From the NCBI RefSeq assembly GCF_000760935.2, contig NZ_CP049744.1:2593001-2657000 (forward strand): DNA of 64,000 bases, written 5' to 3'. How positions within the stretch are numbered: position 1 is the first letter of the stretch; each line of letters begins with the position of its first letter. This DNA comes from Rhodococcoides fascians A25f. Lineage in GTDB: Bacteria; Actinomycetota; Actinomycetes; Mycobacteriales; Mycobacteriaceae. This document shows, piece after piece, positions 21,301 through 31,692 of this stretch. The notes beneath the pieces are model-generated. The model was given only the letters and a program-made list of their open reading frames with translations. It was not told the DNA's origin and did not search any database. The position numbers and the translations under genes were made by a program.

Positions 21301-22131
21301 ATGACCCTTCCCGAGGAACCGACTCGTCTGCTCGAGATCGCCGGTGGATTGCTCGACGGCGTCCACGATCGGTTCGTCGCGGGCGTCGGCGCACCGAGTG
21401 CAGTGCAGAAGGGACCCGACGATTTCGCCACCGCGGTGGATCTGGAACTCGAGCGTCGGCTCGGTGCGGAACTGTTCGATTCGACCGGAATTGCAGTTCA
21501 CGGTGAAGAATTCGGCGGACCGGATCTGAGCTCCGGGCTCGTCTGGGTGCTCGACCCCATCGACGGCACGTTCAACTACTCGTCGGGGTTGCCTTCGGCA
21601 GGAACGTTGTTGGCGTTGCTCGACGACGGTGTGCCCGTCCTCGGCCTGACGTGGCTGCCGCTGGTGGACCAGCGTTTCGCTGCGGTGGCGGGCGGTCCGC
21701 TTCTGCTGAACGGTGTTGCGCTCCCGACGCTGCAGCCGAAGGTGTTGCGCGAGTCCATGATCGGCTTCGGTGCCTTCAACGTCGCCAGTCGTGGCTCGCT
21801 GCCCGGACGGTTCAGGTTCCGCATCCTCGAAGAACTGTCGATGCAGTCCTCTCGTCTGCGGATGCACGGTGCCACCGGAGTGGACCTGGCCTACACGGCC
21901 AGCGGTGTACTGGGCGGCGCTGTGGTCTTCGGCCACCGGGCCTGGGACAACGCTGCCGGTGCGTTGCTGGTGCGCGCCGCAGGCGGAATCGTCACCGACC
22001 TCGCGGGCGACCCCTGGACGGTCGATTCGACGTCGGTGCTCGCGGCCGGGCCAGGGGTGCACGAGGAGCTACTGAAGGTGATCACCGAACTCGGTGACCC
22101 CGCCGACTACCTGGAAGGACCTGCGCGATGA
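21301..22131 (+). CDS. impA: Inositol monophosphatase-family phosphatase
   Basis: A 276-residue magnesium-dependent phosphatase with the IMPase motifs [20 protein letters not shown] and [18 protein letters not shown]. It sits between hisA and hisF, as impA does in mycobacteria. That position makes it a candidate for histidinol-phosphate phosphatase (HisN), since no other such enzyme is in the cluster, but inositol phosphates are also possible substrates. Its stop overlaps the hisF start. Confidence 0.85.
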   Translation: MTLPEEPTRLLEIAGGLLDGVHDRFVAGVGAPSAVQKGPDDFATAVDLELERRLGAELFDSTGIAVHGEEFGGPDLSSGLVWVLDPIDGTFNYSSGLPSAGTLLALLDDGVPVLGLTWLPLVDQRFAAVAGGPLLLNGVALPTLQPKVLRESMIGFGAFNVASRGSLPGRFRFRILEELSMQSSRLRMHGATGVDLAYTASGVLGGAVVFGHRAWDNAAGALLVRAAGGIVTDLAGDPWTVDSTSVLAAGPGVHEELLKVITELGDPADYLEGPAR

Positions 22132-22901
22132 GCGTCGCGGTCAGAGTGATTCCGTGCCTCGACGTCGATGCCGGACGTGTCGTCAAGGGCGTCAACTTCG
22201 AAAACCTCCGCGACGCAGGTGATCCCGTCGAACTAGCGGCTGCCTACGACGCACAGGGAGCCGACGAGCTGACCTTTCTGGACGTCACCGCGTCCACCTC
22301 GGATCGAGGCACGATGCTGGACGTCGTCAGCCGTACAGCCGAGCAGGTGTTCATTCCGCTCACTGTCGGCGGGGGAGTACGCACCGTCGCAGACGTCGAT
22401 CGTCTGTTGCGGGCCGGAGCGGACAAGGTCAGTGTCAATACCGCCGCGATCGCCCGACCCGAGTTGCTGCGCGAGCTCAGTGAGCGGTTCGGGTCTCAGT
22501 GCATCGTGCTCTCGGTCGACGCTCGTACCGTTCCTCAGGGGCAGCAGGACACCCCATCGGGCTGGGAGGTCACCACCCACGGCGGCAAACGTGGAACCGG
22601 CATCGACGCCGTCGAATGGGCGGTTCGTGGTGCGGAACTGGGCGTGGGAGAAATTCTGCTCAATTCGATGGATGCCGACGGCACGAAGGCCGGGTTCGAT
22701 CTACCGATGATCGCGGCTGTCCGGGCTGCGGTGCACGTGCCGGTCATCGCCAGCGGGGGAGCGGGACGGGTGGAGCATTTCGCACCAGCAGTGCAGGCCG
22801 GGGCGGACGCCGTTCTCGCCGCCAGCGTCTTCCATTTCGGTGACCTCACCATCGGTCAGGTCAAAGATGCGATGCGCGTCGAGCGCATCGTCGTCCGATA
22901 G
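22128..22901 (+). CDS. hisF: Imidazole glycerol phosphate synthase, cyclase subunit
   Basis: HisF uses HisH-derived ammonia to split PRFAR into imidazole-glycerol phosphate and AICAR. The 257-residue (beta/alpha)8 barrel has the N-terminal [18 protein letters not shown] with catalytic Asp, the second Asp region in [13 protein letters not shown], and the phosphate loops [11 protein letters not shown] and [11 protein letters not shown]. The start codon overlaps the impA stop. Confidence 0.97.
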   Translation: MSVAVRVIPCLDVDAGRVVKGVNFENLRDAGDPVELAAAYDAQGADELTFLDVTASTSDRGTMLDVVSRTAEQVFIPLTVGGGVRTVADVDRLLRAGADKVSVNTAAIARPELLRELSERFGSQCIVLSVDARTVPQGQQDTPSGWEVTTHGGKRGTGIDAVEWAVRGAELGVGEILLNSMDADGTKAGFDLPMIAAVRAAVHVPVIASGGAGRVEHFAPAVQAGADAVLAASVFHFGDLTIGQVKDAMRVERIVVR

Positions 22902-22916
22902 CAAAGAGGTTTTCCG

Positions 22917-23273
22917 ATGACACTCGACTCGAGTCTGTCCGCGAGACTCAAGCGCAACGAGGCCGGACTGTTCAGTGCGGTCGTGCAGGAACGATCGACC
23001 GGGCAGGTGCTGATGGTCGCTTGGATGGACGACGAGGCACTCTCTCGAACCCTCGAAACCCGCAAGGGCACTTACTATTCCAGGTCCCGGCAGCAGTACT
23101 GGGTGAAGGGTGAGACGTCGGGGCACACGCAGTACGTGCACGAGGTCAGGCTCGACTGCGACGGTGACACCGTGCTTCTGGTCGTCGATCAGGTCGGTGC
23201 GGCATGTCACACCGGCACGCACACCTGCTTCGACGCCGACGTGCTGATGGGGCCCGAGAACTCTCAGGCGTGA
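22917..23273 (+). CDS. hisI: Phosphoribosyl-AMP cyclohydrolase
   Basis: HisI hydrolyses the adenine ring of PR-AMP. The 118-residue protein is the monofunctional form, without the HisE pyrophosphohydrolase domain. The conserved [18 protein letters not shown] and the zinc motif [11 protein letters not shown] are present. An AAGAGG ribosome site precedes ATG 22917. It ends the his cluster; hisE and hisG are not in the window. It converges with the MarR gene, with a 10-base overlap. Confidence 0.96.
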   Translation: MTLDSSLSARLKRNEAGLFSAVVQERSTGQVLMVAWMDDEALSRTLETRKGTYYSRSRQQYWVKGETSGHTQYVHEVRLDCDGDTVLLVVDQVGAACHTGTHTCFDADVLMGPENSQA

Positions 23274-23785
23274 CCTGTGCCCGCAGCGATTCCCTTGTCC
23301 AACTGGGCCAACAGGGTTGCGCTCAAGGTCGAGAGCTGCTCGACCTCGGCATCCGAGAGCCCCTCGAACACCAGCGCCTGTACCGTGCCGACGTGCCCGG
23401 GAGCCGATTCCACGACCTTCGCCATACCCGAGTCTGTCAGCACCGCGTAGGAACCACGGCTGCCCGGGATGGACTCTCGGCGAACCCATCCGGCCTTCTC
23501 GAGCTTGGTCACCACATGTGAGAGCCGCGAGAGCGACGCATTTGCGAACTCTGCCAGATCCCGAAGTTGGATTCGCCGCTGTGGGCTCTCGCTGACGGTG
23601 GCGAGAACGAAGTAGTCGAAGTGGGTCAGCTGAGAATCGCGCTGCAGCTGCGCGTCCAGCGCGGCCGGAAGTCGAGTGACGAGGGCGACGAGCGACCGCC
23701 AGGCCTCCTGTTGACTCTCGGTGAGCCACTGGGGATCCACCGCATCACTCGGTGTCGCCTCCATCGGTGTCGCCGACATGTCCAT
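23264..23785 (-). CDS. MarR-family regulator
   Basis: A 173-residue winged-helix regulator. Residues 50-130 hold the MarR fold, with recognition region [33 protein letters not shown] and a wing [13 protein letters not shown]. The two flanking helical parts form the dimer interface. MarR proteins commonly respond to aromatic compounds or oxidants. It is followed upstream by a 32-bp tandem duplication and then the divergent-side peroxidase gene; its target is unknown. Confidence 0.9.
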   Translation of the reverse strand: MDMSATPMEATPSDAVDPQWLTESQQEAWRSLVALVTRLPAALDAQLQRDSQLTHFDYFVLATVSESPQRRIQLRDLAEFANASLSRLSHVVTKLEKAGWVRRESIPGSRGSYAVLTDSGMAKVVESAPGHVGTVQALVFEGLSDAEVEQLSTLSATLLAQLDKGIAAGTGHA

Positions 23786-23801
23786 CGCGGGGAACCTCTC
23801 G

Positions 23802-23865
23802 ATCTCTGGGTCGTTCCTGCAGGCTCCACTCCTATCTCTGGGTCGTTCCTGCAGGCTTCACTCCT
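23802..23865. repeat. Tandem 32-bp direct repeat upstream of marR
   Basis: Positions 23802-23833 and 23834-23865 are the same 32-base unit with one mismatch (C/T at 23825/23857). It lies 17 bases upstream of the MarR start codon, within its likely promoter, so it may duplicate an operator or promoter element. Each copy contains CCTGCAGG. Confidence 0.85.
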
Positions 23866-23938
23866 GCCCAGATAGTTGTGGTCTGCACATGATGCCTCGA
23901 GGGTCCCCCCACCCGAGGCACCACGTCGGACAGATGTT

Positions 23939-24400
23939 CTACGTGCGATGCGCGCGCAGGTATTCGAGCGCCTTGTCCGCATGAGCCTCGAACCGTACTT
24001 CGCTCGAGAAGGTCTCGAGTACCTTCCGGTCGGTGCCGATGACGAACGTCGCCCGCTTGACCGGAGAGAGCTTGGCGAGCAGACCGCGCTTGACGCCGAA
24101 CGCGGTGGCGACGGCACCGTCTTCGTCGGACAGCAGGGGGTAGTCGAAAGACTTGGCCGCGGCGAATTCAGCCTGCTTGGCGACGGCATCGGCACTGATA
24201 CCGACTCGGGTGGCTCCGATCTCGGCGAACTCCGAGGCCAGGTCCCGGAAATGGCAGGCTTCGGCCGTGCACCCGGGGGTGAAGGCAGCCGGGTAGAAGA
24301 ACAGCACGATCGGACCGTTCGTCAGCAGTTCGGTCAGGGTTCGGATCTGTCCGGTCTGGTCCGGTAGGGAAAAGTCGGGAACGAGTTCGCCTGGTTTCAT
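23939..24400 (-). CDS. bcp: Peroxiredoxin, Bcp/PrxQ type
   Basis: A thiol peroxidase that reduces hydroperoxides. The 153-residue protein has the thioredoxin-like fold with peroxidatic Cys in [17 protein letters not shown]; the second Cys five residues later is the resolving residue of the alpha-2 PrxQ type. It corresponds to bcpB beside trpE in mycobacteria. The start is ATG 24400, with TAACCT 7 bases upstream on the minus strand, suggesting a leaderless transcript. It is divergent from trpE. Confidence 0.93.
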   Translation of the reverse strand: MKPGELVPDFSLPDQTGQIRTLTELLTNGPIVLFFYPAAFTPGCTAEACHFRDLASEFAEIGATRVGISADAVAKQAEFAAAKSFDYPLLSDEDGAVATAFGVKRGLLAKLSPVKRATFVIGTDRKVLETFSSEVRFEAHADKALEYLRAHRT

Positions 24401-24488
24401 GCTCGGCAGGTTACCGCGAGCGCCGGCCTTGTCGCCGGAGCGGAGCCTGCGGAGTGACCCGTTGTGCCGAACCTGGGAGGATGGGGCA

Positions 24489-26057
24489 ATGCGCGGCGAG
24501 ACGACCACCGACCCCAGTCCCACCTCCGGTACCGAGAACTCGGACTCCACCACCTCCCGCGAGGTGTTCCGGCACCTCGCAGCCGAGCACCGAGTGGTTC
24601 CGGTGACACGAAAGGTGCTCGCCGACTCCGAGACTCCGTTGTCGGCGTACCGCAAGCTCGGTGCGGACCGGCCCGGTACCTTTCTGCTCGAGTCCGCGGA
24701 GAACGGCCGTTCGTGGTCGAGGTGGTCGTTCATCGGTGCAGGCGCTCCGGCGTCGCTGACGGTAATCGACGGCCAGGCGGCCTGGCGCGGCAACGTTCCG
24801 GCAGGGGTGCCCAGCGGGGGCGATCCACTCGAGGTCCTGGCCAGGACTCTGGAGCTGTTGCACTCGGAGCGGGTGCCAGGTCTGCCCCCGTTGACCGGCG
24901 GCATGGTCGGCTACCTGGGATACGACTCGGTACGGCGCATCGAGAAGCTACCCGAACATGCACAGGACGACCTCGGTGTGCCCGAGCTGGTCATGCTGCT
25001 CGCGACCGATCTGGCGGCCGTCGACCACCACGAGGGTGCGATCACTCTGATCGCGAACGCGGTCAACTGGGACGGAACCGACGACAACGTCGACGAGGCC
25101 TACGACGACGCCGTGCGCCGACTGGACCGCATGTGCGCCGACCTGTCCAAGCCGGCTGATTCCACCGTCTCCACCGTCTCCAAGCCTGCACCGCAGTTTC
25201 GTCGGCAGCGAACCTCCGAGGGATTCGGTGCCGACGTCGCCCGCCTGGTGGAGGAGATCGAAGCCGGCGAAGCGTTCCAGGTGGTTCTCTCGCAACGTTT
25301 CGAGATGGACACCGATGCGTCGCCGCTCGACGTGTACCGCATGCTGCGGGCCTCCAACCCCAGTCCGTACATGTACCTGATGCACGTTCCGGGAGACAAC
25401 GACGAGACTGCGTTCTCGATCGTCGGATCGAGCCCCGAGGCCCTGGTGACCGTGGTCGACGGCCTCGCCACCACGCATCCGATCGCGGGCACGCGGTGGC
25501 GCGGTACCTCCGAGGAAGAGGACGTGCTGCTCGAGAAGGATCTACTCGCCGACGAGAAGGAGAACGCGGAGCACCTGATGCTCGTGGACCTCGGTCGTAA
25601 CGATCTCGGGCGCGTCTGTGCCCCCGGCACGGTCCGGGTGAGCGACTACCGCCACATCGAGCGATACAGCCATGTCATGCATCTGGTCTCGACGGTGACG
25701 GGCCGTCTGGCCGAGGGCAAGCGTGCCCTCGACGCGGTCAAGGCCTGCTTCCCGGCGGGGACCTTGTCGGGCGCGCCGAAGGTGCGCGCCATGGAACTGA
25801 TCGACGAGCTGGAACCGACGCGACGCGGTATCTACGGCGGCATCGTCGGCTACCTCGATTTCGCGGGTGACGCCGATACCGCCATCTCGATTCGGACCGC
25901 TCTGATCAAGGACGGGACCGCCTACGTTCAGGCCGGTGCGGGAGTCGTGGCGGATTCGGTCGCGCAATACGAGGACGACGAGGCACGAAACAAAGCCATG
26001 GCCGTACTGGGTGCAGTTGCGGCCGCAGAATCGCTCCGCGAGGTCGGTGGGCGATGA
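24489..26057 (+). CDS. trpE: Anthranilate synthase component I
   Basis: TrpE makes anthranilate from chorismate with ammonia from a TrpG partner not present here. The 522-residue protein starts at ATG 24489 after a GGGAGG. The N-terminal [18 protein letters not shown] is the LLES motif of the tryptophan feedback site. The chorismate domain has QRTSEGF-type segments, [32 protein letters not shown] and [13 protein letters not shown]. No leader peptide with Trp codons is visible in the short gap to the divergent peroxiredoxin. Confidence 0.96.
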   Translation: MRGETTTDPSPTSGTENSDSTTSREVFRHLAAEHRVVPVTRKVLADSETPLSAYRKLGADRPGTFLLESAENGRSWSRWSFIGAGAPASLTVIDGQAAWRGNVPAGVPSGGDPLEVLARTLELLHSERVPGLPPLTGGMVGYLGYDSVRRIEKLPEHAQDDLGVPELVMLLATDLAAVDHHEGAITLIANAVNWDGTDDNVDEAYDDAVRRLDRMCADLSKPADSTVSTVSKPAPQFRRQRTSEGFGADVARLVEEIEAGEAFQVVLSQRFEMDTDASPLDVYRMLRASNPSPYMYLMHVPGDNDETAFSIVGSSPEALVTVVDGLATTHPIAGTRWRGTSEEEDVLLEKDLLADEKENAEHLMLVDLGRNDLGRVCAPGTVRVSDYRHIERYSHVMHLVSTVTGRLAEGKRALDAVKACFPAGTLSGAPKVRAMELIDELEPTRRGIYGGIVGYLDFAGDADTAISIRTALIKDGTAYVQAGAGVVADSVAQYEDDEARNKAMAVLGAVAAAESLREVGGR

Positions 26058-26716
26058 CCGAGCGATCCGGTCGTCGCGCGTCGGCCGCTGTGCCGGTCGC
26101 GCTGCTGATCGTGGCTGCGGCATGCCTGTGGGGAGCGTCGCGAATGACGTGGGTTCGGGTGACGTCCTCCGACGGTCTCGGGGAAAGTCGAACGGACGAC
26201 CTTCTCGGTGGCACCTGGGCCGCTGCCACCACACCGCTCGCGCTGGTGCTGCTGGCGGCGGTGGCCGCGTCGTTCGCGGTGCGCGGGTGGGCCTCTCGGG
26301 TGCTGGCTGTGTTGATCGCGGTGGTGGCCGTGTCGGCCGCTGTTCCGGCCGTTCGACTGCTCACCGCGGGAGCATCCGACTCGGAGTCGGCGGCCCTTGC
26401 CGAACTCCCCGCCAGGGCTCAGGTCTCGATGACGGAGGTGTCGATTCTCCCGGCGATCGTCACCCTGATCGGTGCGTTGTGCGCCCTTGTTGCGGCGGTG
26501 GTGTCGATTCGGAAAACAGCTGCCTCGCAGGTACTCTCGTCCAAGTACGACGCTCCGGCGGTGCGACGTGACGAGGTGGCTCGACGCGTTCGCAGTTCCT
26601 CGTCCGACAACGGCGTGCAGGACGAAGGCGAGGACCTCACCGAACGCATGATGTGGGACGCGCTCGACGCGGGCGAAGATCCTACCGACGAGTCCGGTAC
26701 CCCGCGTTCGTCGTGA
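26054..26716 (+). CDS. Tryptophan-operon-associated membrane protein (Trp_oprn_chp)
   Basis: A 220-residue membrane protein whose start overlaps the trpE stop by four bases. Helices lie near residues 12-32, 58-77, 80-100 and 132-152, followed by a charged cytoplasmic tail rich in Ser and Asp. It matches the conserved protein found between trpE and trpC in mycobacteria and relatives (Rv1610-type). Function is unknown; its constant location suggests a role in tryptophan metabolism or transport. Confidence 0.83.
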   Translation: MTERSGRRASAAVPVALLIVAAACLWGASRMTWVRVTSSDGLGESRTDDLLGGTWAAATTPLALVLLAAVAASFAVRGWASRVLAVLIAVVAVSAAVPAVRLLTAGASDSESAALAELPARAQVSMTEVSILPAIVTLIGALCALVAAVVSIRKTAASQVLSSKYDAPAVRRDEVARRVRSSSSDNGVQDEGEDLTERMMWDALDAGEDPTDESGTPRSS

Positions 26717-26798
26717 TGAAACCGCCCTCTACGCTAGGTCCGACCCCGATGAGATTCCTCACATCGGAAGTCGACGCTCAGAAAGGACTGGGGGCACC

Positions 26799-27608
26799 AT
26801 GACTGTTCTCGACTCGATTCTCGACGGTGTGCGGGCCGACGTGGCCGCGCGTGAATCGGTGGTCGATTTCGCCGCCGTCAAAGCAGCAGCGAAAGCAGCC
26901 CCGGCACCTCTCGACGCAGCGGCAGCCCTTCGTGAGGACGGGATCGGCGTCATCGCCGAGGTCAAGCGTGCCAGCCCGTCCAAGGGTGCGTTGGCAGACA
27001 TCGGTGATCCAGCGGTTCTGGCCCGTGCATACGAGCAGGGCGGTGCCCGCATCATCAGCGTCCTCACCGAAGAGCGTCGCTTCCACGGATCTCTCGCAGA
27101 CCTCGACGCGGTTCGTGCCGCAGTCTCGATTCCGGTGTTGCGCAAGGATTTCATCGTCGGTCCGTATCAGATCCACGAGGCTCGGGCCCACGGTGCCGAT
27201 GTCATCCTGCTGATCGTCGCGGCACTCGAACAGGATGCGCTAGCGTCGTTGCTCGATCGCACGGAGTCGCTGGGCATGACGGCACTGGTCGAGGTGCACA
27301 CCGAAGCCGAGGCGGATCGTGCTCTCGAGGCCGGTGCCCGCGTCATCGGCATCAACGCACGTAACCTCAAGACACTCGAAATCGACCGCGACAGCTTCGG
27401 CCGAATTGCGCCCGGTCTGCCCAGCGAGGTCATTCGTGTCGCAGAGTCCGGTGTACGAGGAACTGCCGACCTGCTGGCCTACGCCGGTGCCGGTGCCGAC
27501 GCAGTGCTCGTCGGCGAGGGCTTGGTCACCGCAGGCGATCCTCGGACGGCCGTCTCGGACCTGGTGACGGCGGGAACGCATCCGTCGTGCCCCAAGCCTG
27601 CACGCTGA
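26799..27608 (+). CDS. trpC: Indole-3-glycerol-phosphate synthase
   Basis: TrpC closes the indole ring from CdRP. The 269-residue monofunctional barrel has the signature [12 protein letters not shown], the catalytic [26 protein letters not shown] and VAESGVRG. No PRAI (TrpF) domain is fused, so the isomerase step must come from elsewhere, presumably PriA. An 82-base gap upstream could hold a second promoter for trpCBA. Confidence 0.97.
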   Translation: MTVLDSILDGVRADVAARESVVDFAAVKAAAKAAPAPLDAAAALREDGIGVIAEVKRASPSKGALADIGDPAVLARAYEQGGARIISVLTEERRFHGSLADLDAVRAAVSIPVLRKDFIVGPYQIHEARAHGADVILLIVAALEQDALASLLDRTESLGMTALVEVHTEAEADRALEAGARVIGINARNLKTLEIDRDSFGRIAPGLPSEVIRVAESGVRGTADLLAYAGAGADAVLVGEGLVTAGDPRTAVSDLVTAGTHPSCPKPAR

Positions 27609-27622
27609 CCCTGCAGAGTTGA

Positions 27623-27659
27623 CTCGGGCACCCGACCCGAGCGCGGCGGCAGTCCGCCG
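27623..27659 (+). other. Two adjacent hairpins between trpC and trpB
   Basis: CTCGGG/CCCGAG (27623-27628 and 27636-27641, 7-base loop) and CGGCGG/CCGCCG (27644-27649 and 27654-27659, 4-base loop) stand side by side in the 69-base gap. Neither has a T-run, so they may be RNA-processing or stability elements and not terminators. Confidence 0.45.
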
Positions 27660-27677
27660 TTGGGGCACACTGGACCG

Positions 27678-29015
27678 GTGAGCACCAGCAATTCTCCAGG
27701 CATCGCGGACGCCCCGCAGGTAGTCCGCTTCAAGGGCGCTGATCTGCCGCAGAGCAGCATCGGCCTCACCGATCGCAGCGCGCACGAGCCCGATGTGGGC
27801 GGGCATTTCGGCGTCTACGGCGGCAGGTTCGTACCCGAGGCACTGATGGGTGTGATCGAGGAAGTCACCGCCGAGTACGAGAAGGTGCGCAGCGACAACG
27901 AATTCCTCGGCGAACTCGATCGACTGCAGCGCGACTACACCGGTCGACCCTCGCCGGTCTTCGAGGCGACTCGGCTGTCCGCGCACGCAGGTGGCGCTCG
28001 CATCCTGCTCAAGCGAGAAGACCTGAACCACACAGGTTCTCACAAGATCAACAACGTTCTCGGACAGGTGCTGCTCGCGAAGCGAATGGGCAAGACTCGT
28101 GTCATTGCAGAGACCGGTGCCGGTCAACACGGCGTCGCGACCGCCACGGCCTGTGCCCTTATGGGGCTCGAATGCGTTGTGTACATGGGTGAGGTCGACA
28201 CCGAACGCCAGGCACTCAACGTCGCTCGGATGCGCTTGCTCGGATCGAGCGTCGTGGCCGTGAAGTCGGGATCGCGCACCCTCAAGGACGCCATCAACGA
28301 GGCGCTACGCGATTGGGTCACCAACGCGGACAACACGTACTACTGCTTCGGCACCGTCGCCGGGCCGCACCCGTTCCCGGTCATGGTGCGCGACTTCCAG
28401 CGCATCATCGGCCTCGAGGCGCGGCAGCAGGTGCTCGCCTCCACGGGGAGGCTGCCCGACGCCATCGCCGCCTGCGTCGGCGGTGGGTCCAACGCGATCG
28501 GAATCTTCCATGCGTTCATCGACGACGCCGACGTTCGGCTGATCGGCCTCGAGGCGGCGGGCGACGGCGTCGAGACGGGCCGTCACGCTGCGACGATCAG
28601 CGGTGGAACTCCGGGAGCGTTGCACGGGGCGTACTCGTACCTGCTGCAGGACGAGGACGGCCAGACCGTCGAATCCCACTCGATCTCAGCAGGATTGGAC
28701 TACCCGGGCGTCGGCCCCGAGCATTCCTACCTGCATGACATCGGGCGCGCAGAGTACCGGGGCATCACCGATACCGAGGCGATGAATGCGTTCAAGCTGC
28801 TGTGCCGTACCGAGGGCATCATTCCGGCCATCGAGTCCTCACATGCCATCGCAGGCGCACTGACCCTCGGCAAGGAGCTGGGCGAAGGTGCGATCATTCT
28901 GGTCAACCTGTCCGGACGCGGCGACAAGGACGTCGACACCGCGGCCGAGTGGTTCGGGCTGATCGACGGAGACGGCGACGCGAACGTGGACGAAGAAGTG
29001 GGTATCAAGCCATGA
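27678..29015 (+). CDS. trpB: Tryptophan synthase beta subunit
   Basis: TrpB joins indole and serine using PLP. The 445-residue protein has the PLP lysine in [15 protein letters not shown], the catalytic Glu in [14 protein letters not shown], the PLP phosphate loop in [15 protein letters not shown], and the final [11 protein letters not shown] 27678 is chosen as it matches the usual N-terminal length. Its stop overlaps the trpA start. Confidence 0.97.
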   Translation: MSTSNSPGIADAPQVVRFKGADLPQSSIGLTDRSAHEPDVGGHFGVYGGRFVPEALMGVIEEVTAEYEKVRSDNEFLGELDRLQRDYTGRPSPVFEATRLSAHAGGARILLKREDLNHTGSHKINNVLGQVLLAKRMGKTRVIAETGAGQHGVATATACALMGLECVVYMGEVDTERQALNVARMRLLGSSVVAVKSGSRTLKDAINEALRDWVTNADNTYYCFGTVAGPHPFPVMVRDFQRIIGLEARQQVLASTGRLPDAIAACVGGGSNAIGIFHAFIDDADVRLIGLEAAGDGVETGRHAATISGGTPGALHGAYSYLLQDEDGQTVESHSISAGLDYPGVGPEHSYLHDIGRAEYRGITDTEAMNAFKLLCRTEGIIPAIESSHAIAGALTLGKELGEGAIILVNLSGRGDKDVDTAAEWFGLIDGDGDANVDEEVGIKP

Positions 29016-29815
29016 GCAACAACGACTCTCGCCTGTCGGGAACCTTCGCGCAGTGCCGCGCCGAAGGTCGCGCAGCACTCGTCGGATACCTCCCGGCGGG
29101 CTTTCCGACAGTGCCGCGCTCGGTCGAGGTGTTCAAGACCATGGTCGACGCCGGATGCGACATCGTCGAGGTCGGCATTCCGTATTCCGATCCGGTGATG
29201 GACGGACCCACGATTCAGGCCGCAGCCGACGTCGCGCTGCGAGCCGGTGCTCGGGTCAAGGACGTGTTCTCAGTGACCGAGCAGGTCTCTGCCGCGGGCG
29301 GAAAAGCAGTCGTCATGACCTACTGGAATCTGGTCCTCAAATACGGCATCGAGAACTTCGCCCGCGATCTCGCCGGTGCGGGCGGGCTCGGAATCATCAC
29401 CCCCGATCTCATTCCGGACGAGGCGCAGGAATGGATCGAGGTTTCCGACAGGTACGGACTCGACCGCATTTTCCTCGTAGCTCCGTCGTCCACCGAGGAA
29501 CGGCTCGTCAGCACCGTCGAGGCCAGCAGCGGTTTCGTCTATGCCGCCTCGACGATGGGCGTGACCGGTGCCCGCGACGCGGTGTCCTCGATGGCCCCCG
29601 AACTGTCGGCTCGCATCCGTAAGCACTCCGATATCCCCATCGGCGTCGGCCTCGGTGTTCGCTCTGGCGCTCAGGCCGCCGAGATCGCCCGCTACGCCGA
29701 CGCAGTCATCGTCGGATCGGCCTTGGTCAGTGCCGTGGACAACGGACTCGACGCGGTGCGTGACCTGACGACGGAACTCGCCGAGGGTGTCCGTTCCGCT
29801 AACGTAGCGTCGTGA
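29012..29815 (+). CDS. trpA: Tryptophan synthase alpha subunit
   Basis: TrpA splits indole-3-glycerol phosphate and passes indole to TrpB. The 267-residue barrel has the family signature [18 protein letters not shown] with catalytic Glu and Asp, the loop GVTGARD and the phosphate site [11 protein letters not shown]. Overlaps with trpB (ATGA) and lgt (GTGA) show tight packing. Confidence 0.97.
   Translation: MSNNDSRLSGTFAQCRAEGRAALVGYLPAGFPTVPRSVEVFKTMVDAGCDIVEVGIPYSDPVMDGPTIQAAADVALRAGARVKDVFSVTEQVSAAGGKAVVMTYWNLVLKYGIENFARDLAGAGGLGIITPDLIPDEAQEWIEVSDRYGLDRIFLVAPSSTEERLVSTVEASSGFVYAASTMGVTGARDAVSSMAPELSARIRKHSDIPIGVGLGVRSGAQAAEIARYADAVIVGSALVSAVDNGLDAVRDLTTELAEGVRSANVAS
29800..29805 (+). promoter_or_regulatory. 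Possible internal leaderless -10 box for lgt
   Basis: TAACGT lies 6 bases before GTG 29812 inside the end of trpA. It could uncouple the essential lgt from the trp operon. Confidence 0.4.
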
Positions 29816-30819
29816 CCTCGACCGAGATTCTGGCCTACATTCCCAGCCCTGCGCAGGGAGTGTGGCACGTCGGACCGCTTGCTCTGCGGGCCTACGCCCT
29901 GTTCATCATCATCGGCATCGTCGTATCGGTGGTGTGGGGCGATCGCCGTTGGGTCGCTCGAGGGGGAACCAAGGGCACCGTCCTCGACGTCGCAGTCTGG
30001 GCCGTTCCGTTCGGTTTGCTCGGTGGACGTCTCTACCACGTGGCAACAGACTGGAAGACGTACTTCGGTCCCGGCGGAAATCCGGTCGAAGCTCTGTACG
30101 TCTGGAACGGCGGTCTCGGAATCTGGGGAGCGGTGTTCCTCGGCGGAGTCGGTGCTTGGATTGCCTGCCGTCGACGAGGGATCCCCTTGCCTGCATTCGG
30201 TGACGCGGTGGGGCCCCCGATTCTGCTGGCCCAGGCGATCGGCCGCATCGGCAACTACTTCAACCAAGAGCTGTACGGTCGCGCAACCACGCAGCCGTGG
30301 GGTCTGGAAATCTACGAGCGAGTCGACTCGAACGGTCGACTGGACCCTCTGAACGGCGTATCGACCGGGTTCGTGGAGAAGGTCGTCCACCCGACGTTCC
30401 TCTACGAGTTGCTGTGGAGCCTCGCGATCGTCGCCCTGCTGGTGCTGATCGACCGGAAGTACACGATCGGTCACGGACGATTGTTCGCGTTGTACGTCGC
30501 CGGATACTGCGTCGGACGTTTCTGGGTGGAACTCATGCGTGACGATTTCGCGACGAAGATCGCGGGACTTCGCGTCAACACCTTCACATCCGCCATCGTC
30601 TTCGTCCTGGCGGTCGCCTACTTCGTGATCGCGACAAAGGGTCGCGAAGATCCAGCGACTCTGAAATCGAACGACGACGTGGACGGCGGTAGCGACGCCG
30701 CAGACGGCGATGCCTCCGGCGATGCGGACGAGACCGACGTGAACGACCGAACCGCCGATGCTCTGGACGTGCAGACGTCCGACAAGAAAGCCGAGGAAGA
30801 AGGCAGTACACGTGGTTGA
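29812..30819 (+). CDS. lgt: Prolipoprotein diacylglyceryl transferase
   Basis: Lgt attaches diacylglycerol to the lipobox Cys of prolipoproteins at the cytoplasmic membrane. The 335-residue protein has about seven helices and the signature [13 protein letters not shown]. The conserved Arg/His surroundings YLVDRRW-type are present as [11 protein letters not shown], and GGRLYHV. The C-terminal 60 residues are an acidic, low-complexity tail ([20 protein letters not shown]) of a kind often found on actinobacterial Lgt. It follows trpA, as in M. tuberculosis. Confidence 0.96.
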   Translation: MTSTEILAYIPSPAQGVWHVGPLALRAYALFIIIGIVVSVVWGDRRWVARGGTKGTVLDVAVWAVPFGLLGGRLYHVATDWKTYFGPGGNPVEALYVWNGGLGIWGAVFLGGVGAWIACRRRGIPLPAFGDAVGPPILLAQAIGRIGNYFNQELYGRATTQPWGLEIYERVDSNGRLDPLNGVSTGFVEKVVHPTFLYELLWSLAIVALLVLIDRKYTIGHGRLFALYVAGYCVGRFWVELMRDDFATKIAGLRVNTFTSAIVFVLAVAYFVIATKGREDPATLKSNDDVDGGSDAADGDASGDADETDVNDRTADALDVQTSDKKAEEEGSTRG

Positions 30820-31654
30820 TTTCGACAAGACCCACGGCCCCGAATCCGGTTCCGGCACAGGCGATTCCAGTGACGGTGACGCCAAGCCGACCACGCCGTT
30901 CGGCACTCCGTTCGACTACGGTGCCACCGCCGAGGCGTCGCTCTCGGAGCCTCCGGCAACCTCGGAATCCGCACCGTCGCACGGTCCCACCGGGCCCACG
31001 GGGCCGGGCTGGGATACGTATTCGGGTATCGGAAACGGCCCAGGTTGGTCCAGCACACCGAGCTACCCGGCTCCGAGCCCGGACGGCAGTATCGACAATC
31101 CCGTGGGAGGATTCCCGCCGCCCCAGAACTACCCGGCCCAGAATTACCCGCCCCAGAACTACCCGCAGCCGGGGTACGGCCAGCAGCAGGGCTACCCGCA
31201 GCAGGGGTACGGCCAGCCGCAGGGCTACCCGCAGCCGGGGTACGGCCAGCAACCGAGCTACCCACAGCAGGGCTACCCGCAACAAGGGTTCGGTCAGTCG
31301 CAGGGTTTCGGTGCGCCCATGGGCTATGCGGGCGGACACCCGCTCGGCGTCGGCCCAGACGCTCCGTACGGTCGCGATCCGGTCACCGGCGAGCCGTTGT
31401 CGGACAAGTCCAAGATCGTCGGCGGCCTGCTGCAGATATTTCTCGGTTGGTTGGGTGTCGGTCGCTTCTACCTCGGCAGTACCGGGATCGGTGTCGCCCA
31501 GTTGCTCCTGTTCTTCTTCGGTGTTCTGCTCACCGCAGTGTTCGGCCTCGGGCTGATTCTGCTGTTCGGGCTTTTCGTCTGGCACGTCGTCGACGGCGTG
31601 CTCATTTTGGTGGGCAATGTAACGGACGCTCAGGGGCGAAAACTGAGAGACTGA
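30812..31654 (+). CDS. TM2-domain membrane protein with Tyr/Pro/Gln repeats
   Basis: A 280-residue protein read from GTG 30812, overlapping lgt by 8 bases. The first 95 residues are acidic and disordered; residues about 103-166 are tandem NYPPQ/GYGQ-like repeats. A TM2 domain follows ([24 protein letters not shown] and a second helix), with the GRFYLG turn motif between two membrane helices and a basic end. TM2 proteins have no defined enzyme activity. The adjacent gene encodes a paralogue. Confidence 0.85.
   Translation: MVDFDKTHGPESGSGTGDSSDGDAKPTTPFGTPFDYGATAEASLSEPPATSESAPSHGPTGPTGPGWDTYSGIGNGPGWSSTPSYPAPSPDGSIDNPVGGFPPPQNYPAQNYPPQNYPQPGYGQQQGYPQQGYGQPQGYPQPGYGQQPSYPQQGYPQQGFGQSQGFGAPMGYAGGHPLGVGPDAPYGRDPVTGEPLSDKSKIVGGLLQIFLGWLGVGRFYLGSTGIGVAQLLLFFFGVLLTAVFGLGLILLFGLFVWHVVDGVLILVGNVTDAQGRKLRD
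31121..31310 (+). repeat. Low-complexity repeat in the TM2-domain gene
   Basis: Imperfect repeats of CAGAACTACCCG- and GGCTACCCGCAGCAGGGG-like units encode Gln/Asn/Tyr/Pro/Gly-rich peptide. They are irregular and protein-coding, not CRISPR-like. Confidence 0.85.
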
Positions 31655-31692
31655 GCCCTCGTTCGCACTGCACTCGAACAAGGGAGCCCGAA

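Noticed and set aside
24401..24488. A trp attenuator with a Trp-rich leader peptide before trpE.
   Set aside because: The gap is only 88 bases, shared with a divergent gene, and holds no short frame with Trp codons.
31121..31310. Possible CRISPR or minisatellite locus in the TM2 gene.
   Set aside because: Repeats are irregular and code for a Tyr/Pro/Gln-rich protein segment.
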